The translations under genes were made by a program, and so were the position numbers. DNA of 64,000 nucleotides from Reticulitermes lucifugus. Its lineage: Eukaryota > Arthropoda > Insecta > Blattodea > Rhinotermitidae. Shown one piece after another: positions 60,381 to 64,000 of this stretch. Position 1 is the first letter of the stretch, and each line of letters begins with the position of its first letter. The DNA lies in assembly GCA_026260175.1 (NCBI GenBank), contig JAKCWW010000132.1, positions 31,758-95,757 of the forward strand, in the 5' to 3' direction. The notes below the pieces were generated by a model, which was given only the letters and a program-made list of their open reading frames with translations, did no database searches and was not told the origin of the DNA.

Positions 60381-62008
60381 ATTATGCACTGAGAATTTGA
60401 TAGAATGTTTTCGTTTTTCTTTCATCTAAACAATGCGCGAGATCAAATTATTCTTTGCCTCGTCATTAAGATGCTAAAAAATGTCAAGCCATTTAATAAT
60501 GATTCACACAATATAGCAAGTCTGTGTCATATAAAGAGTGTAAGGCAGCTCACGGTTATTTGTCTGGATTAATGATTTTCTTTCTAATTTTAATGAACTG
60601 ATGAAATAAATAAATGAAACCATAATAAAAGTGAACATACAATTACAAATCTATACAAAGACCAACTAGTGAAATGTGTTTGTACATGTTGCCCTTGTAA
60701 CATCAACAACCCACATACAAGTAGACACTGAACAAAAAGATATGTGACAGGACACAGAGCATACTGTGGTACAATATATAGTATGAGGTTGTTGACATAC
60801 TGGCACTACTGCCAAGTTTGGCACAGACTGAAATATCCACTAGCCCAGGTGATTACCGGTTTTGTTCATCTGGAGCCACTCAATATTTCCATACTTCATA
60901 AAACCATAAATCTTTATCATAAGATACATTTCAGCTGTTACTTTATATGTACACCCAAATACCGATGCGTACAGTCAACCACAGAAACGCAGCTACAAGA
61001 AAACACAACATTGCATTTTCTTGGCTGAGTATTTTATATCATTAAATATGAATCAAATTTAAGAAGACATGCACCAAAAATAAGTGCAGTTTGTCAGTCT
61101 CAAAAACAAATACCTAAGAAATGAAGGACTGTCTCACAAGTACGCAACAAAATATAACTCATTGAGGCTCTCTGGCCAGAATTGGAGCCACCAGGATGGC
61201 CAGCACCCTTGTTGTTTGTGAAGAGAAACTGATGTAAATTTGGCACTGGGCAGGCAAAAGGTTTGCCATCCCTGGCCTGTAAGATGTTCAATTCTGTAAG
61301 CTAGTTCCATTTAAACCATCACAGTAAAACGCTGTGTACTATTAAATTAAAACTAGAAACTATGAAAATTTAATTGTTCCCTAATCGTTTAGTTAGTACA
61401 GAACTGTGGCCATACAACACAAAATATTAAACTGTTCCTGAAAAAGAGACGACTTCTAAATGCATACACCTGACATTTAGTTGGAGGATACAAATTATGG
61501 CAAAATAAATAAATTATCCATATTAACAACACCACATATTCCTTCACTTTTGGGACATGACACAATATCGAGTACAATGAACTGTCTCATAATGGGGTCA
61601 TTGTATTTTTAAAAATTAAGAGAACTCCAGCATGCGTCTCTTCACATCCCTATGGCACCATAAAATATCCTGCCCCAAATCTTTAAACAAAGTATGTCAA
61701 AATAAATACTAAATTAACCCAAACAAAATCGCCTAACAATAAACTACACAATTTTCCCACATTTACAATATGTACATAACTTTATGTCCTTAAAATATTC
61801 CTCTATGAGGTTATCATATTTCAAAACTCTCTCTCCACACCACCCTCCCAAACCAGATGAAGCACCCACATCACTAACTAGTATACAGAAGGTTGATGAT
61901 TGAAATGCATACCCAGGAAAGAGACTAACTACAGTTTGTTGCAGTCACACTCAGTTACTGAACCTCAAGGCAGATATACGGGTTTTAACCCTTCCCATAC
62001 TGCAAATA

Positions 62009-62237
62009 AAGGTAAAGGTAAAGCAAGCCCATTACAGGCCTAGACAGACCCTGAGGGATCCAGGAGGTTGAGGCTCCCAGATTTGTAGACAATCGGCACA
62101 TGAAGGTGGTANNNNNNNNNNNNNNNNNNNNNNNNNNNNNNNNNNNNNNNNNNNNNNNNNNTGACACCATCGGGAATCGAACCCGCGATGTTCCGGTTTG
62201 TAGCGTAGTGCCTCAACCAACTGCAACCCCCCCCCCC
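62009..62237 (-). mobile_element. tRNA-derived SINE with 14-15 bp target duplication, interrupted by a gap
   Basis: On the minus strand: GGTTGAGGCACTACGCTACA, B box GCGGGTTCGATTCCCGATGG, the gap, then a body with CTCAACCTCCTGGATCC and a TTTACCTTTACCTTTA tail. CCCATACTGCAAATA stands at both ends (61994-62008 and 62238-62252), an excellent target duplication. The upstream end adjoins a C homopolymer. Confidence 0.9.
62112..62161. other. assembly gap (50 N)
   Basis: A run of exactly 50 N, probably a placeholder length, within the SINE at 62009-62237. Confidence 1.
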
Positions 62238-62784
62238 CCCATACTGCAAATATTTACCGAAAATTCCTAAGTTTTGTTCACTTCTTTTTGGCAAAAATTT
62301 CAGATTTCTTTGTATTTTCTTTTTCATTCATATCAGTCCAGTAAAAATAGAACAGCCACATCTGTCATACAGAATCACTCACAGGGACTAAAATAAGAAC
62401 AATGTAAATGAATGACAGACTGCGGAAAATACTGCATACGATAAGAGACAGGCAAAAATGATGATTGCAGAATATATTAGAAATGACATGGAATAAAATA
62501 TCAAGCATGGAGTACATCGTATATGGTGAGTTAAAGGTCCAGAAATATACAAGCCTGTGTCTTCTACAGGTTAGTGAGTCCGAGGGAGCTTGAGAGTGAA
62601 GCCCGCGACATGTCACAGCAAGATATAATGAGAAACATCCGGATCATCCAGCTATACGGAGCCATAACACATCTTTTCATTATGCAACATTTCTATTCCT
62701 CCCATGTTTCTAAAATTTTGACTCACACTGCATATGACATGAGAAGAGTATGTGAGTTAAGGTTTTCATAGCATAGAACATTAC

Positions 62785-62960
62785 GAGTACACTCTTCTGG
62801 GACGTGACGCCGGGCAATCTGGTACAAATTTATCAGCGTTTCAAAGGTAACAATGAAGATACCATTCCTCCAAAATGTTGATAAATCTCTATGTTACCAA
62901 ACACCACTTCTCAGAAGACAGTGTTTTTCAGGATTAAAACATGTTCTGACCAGCGGTAAA
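62785..62960. mobile_element. foldback MITE fragment
   Basis: CTCTTCTGGGACGTGACGCC and GGTACAAATTTATCAGCG-TTTCAAAGG at left. Inverted TCCAAAATGTTGATAAATCTC and CACCACTTCTCAGAAGA at right. Confidence 0.5.
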
Positions 62961-63279
62961 TCCTGGTGTAGTAGCCAGGTAATGCTAAAATGCACCACCA
63001 CAGCCTTGGAGGACTCCATCTTCCCTTTCAGAGTGACACACGCATCAAACCATAGTCAAGCTGCAACCTACTCAGTACCATAGACTGGTATCTATGAAGC
63101 TAAGAAACACCACGGAACTTAAATTACATACATGAGCAAACAGCTCATTGCAAGCAAACTATTACAGCCTTCTTGGAAATGAAGTAAGAAAATCATTTTT
63201 TTTCAGCTTTCCATGGTTGCCAGTGCATTACTAGCCACATCACAGCACACACCACAGGATCTGACTTATACCTATTGAC

Positions 63280-63740
63280 TAACTCCATGCAGCAGAATCC
63301 TCCTTGAGGAGCTAACAGTTCCTCAACTAGCCAAGAAATTACCCACGCTTTATTGAACCCAAGGATTCATTACCATGTTCACATAAGCCTGCCACTTGTC
63401 CCTGTCCTGAGTCAGATCAATCCAGTCCACACCATCCCATCATATTTGTAACATCTACTTTAATAGTACAGTCCCATCTAAACCTATGTCTTCCAAGTGG
63501 TCTCTTTCCTTCAAGTTTCTCTACAAAAACCCTGCCTGCATTTCTCTTCTCCCCCATACATGTGACATGCCCCACCCACCTCAGTCTCCTTGATCACCTG
63601 AATTATATTTGGTGCAGATTACAAATCATGAAGCTCCTCATTATGTAATTTCCTCCAGTCTCCTGTTACTTCCTCCCTCTTACGCCCAAATACCTTCCTC
63701 AGCACCCTATTCTCAAACACCCTCAGCCCACTCTAGCTCC
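63280..63740 (-). mobile_element. LINE 3' coding fragment, longest copy
   Basis: The minus strand carries, in order, an ENRVLRKVFG-type start, the KLHNEELHDL block, RWVGHVTCMG and GRHRFRWDCTIKVDV blocks and the WRVWTGLI-LTQDRDKW end. It has several disruptions and no 5' part. Best copy for building the family consensus in this window. Confidence 0.7.
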
Positions 63741-64000
63741 CAACTCATAGCATATTACACTCCCTCCATCAATATAAAATCATTAAATAACCAAAATGAC
63801 AGCCACCTTCCTGCCAAATAAGACAGCACAGTCATATAAACACACATGTAAAACAGCCTTTAAAGTAAGATTAAATTTGATAGCCAGCAGTTATCATATA
63901 TAAATATCTCTCTCACACAACTTAATCATAACTAATACATAATAAATTTTACAAGTAACACTACAATAAACGAATACATGACTTCCAATCACTGGTTATA

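Larger units (their letters stand above)
53487..64000. other. upstream intron, no exon recognised
   Basis: About 10.5 kb between the 487-codon exon and the window edge. No BTB domain (the expected constant exons) was seen on either strand. It holds foldback copies at 54605-54825, 54945-55105, 57939-58160, 59465-59640, 60240-60380 and 62785-62960, SINE relics at 55612-55835, 56935-57045 and 62009-62237, trinucleotide repeats at 59351-59446, a gap at 62112-62161 and a LINE tail at 63280-63740. Confidence 0.6.

Noticed and set aside
62162-62237. A tRNA gene, because of a strong B box
   Set aside because: The A-box half does not complete a cloverleaf and the segment has a SINE body, tail and target duplication.

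Overview
The window is intron-rich, AT-rich, repeat-laden animal DNA. The protein signatures are those of an insect, and the repeat style (tRNA-derived SINEs, many foldback elements, LINE tails of the kind common in cockroach and termite genomes) suggests Blattodea. That placement is an inference, not a proof.

The only well-supported gene is on the minus strand. It is a BTB-zinc-finger transcription factor locus of the longitudinals lacking (lola) type, of which the window shows the array of alternative 3' exons. From upstream (high coordinates) to downstream these are: a 487-codon exon without zinc fingers (53486-52021), then zinc-finger exons starting at 47139, 42245, 37041, 33823, 30416, 25582, 19442, 16828, 14814, 11333, 7224 and 6402. 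A decayed zinc-finger exon lies at 43686-43470. Each intact zinc-finger exon encodes one C2HC finger (C-x2-C-x12-H-x4-C, usually ending in ECG-x-EP) followed by one C2H2 or C2HC finger, then a stop. Every intact exon begins after a minus-strand AG acceptor and enters its frame with two bases of a split codon. Any of them can therefore be joined to one shared upstream donor, which is how lola makes many DNA-binding isoforms from one N-terminal BTB module. The BTB and other constant exons are not in the window and should lie beyond 64000.

One zinc-finger exon (37041-36788) has no ATG in its first part and is easily missed by start-based ORF calling. Exons 33823-33528 and 30416-30121 are a recent tandem duplicate, flanking DNA included. 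Exons 37041 and 42245 form an older related pair, and exons 11333, 16828 and 19442 form another group.

The rest is intron and 3' flank holding repeats: a family of palindromic foldback/MITE elements every few kilobases, a hAT-type MITE with a perfect 8-bp target duplication (39041-39317), a SINE with a long target duplication that contains an assembly gap (62009-62237), other tRNA-derived SINE relics, six or more fragments of one LINE's 3' coding end, a 30-bp minisatellite and microsatellites. There are two assembly gaps (26220-26405 and 62112-62161). No rRNA, CRISPR or functional tRNA gene was seen, and no plus-strand gene is convincingly supported.
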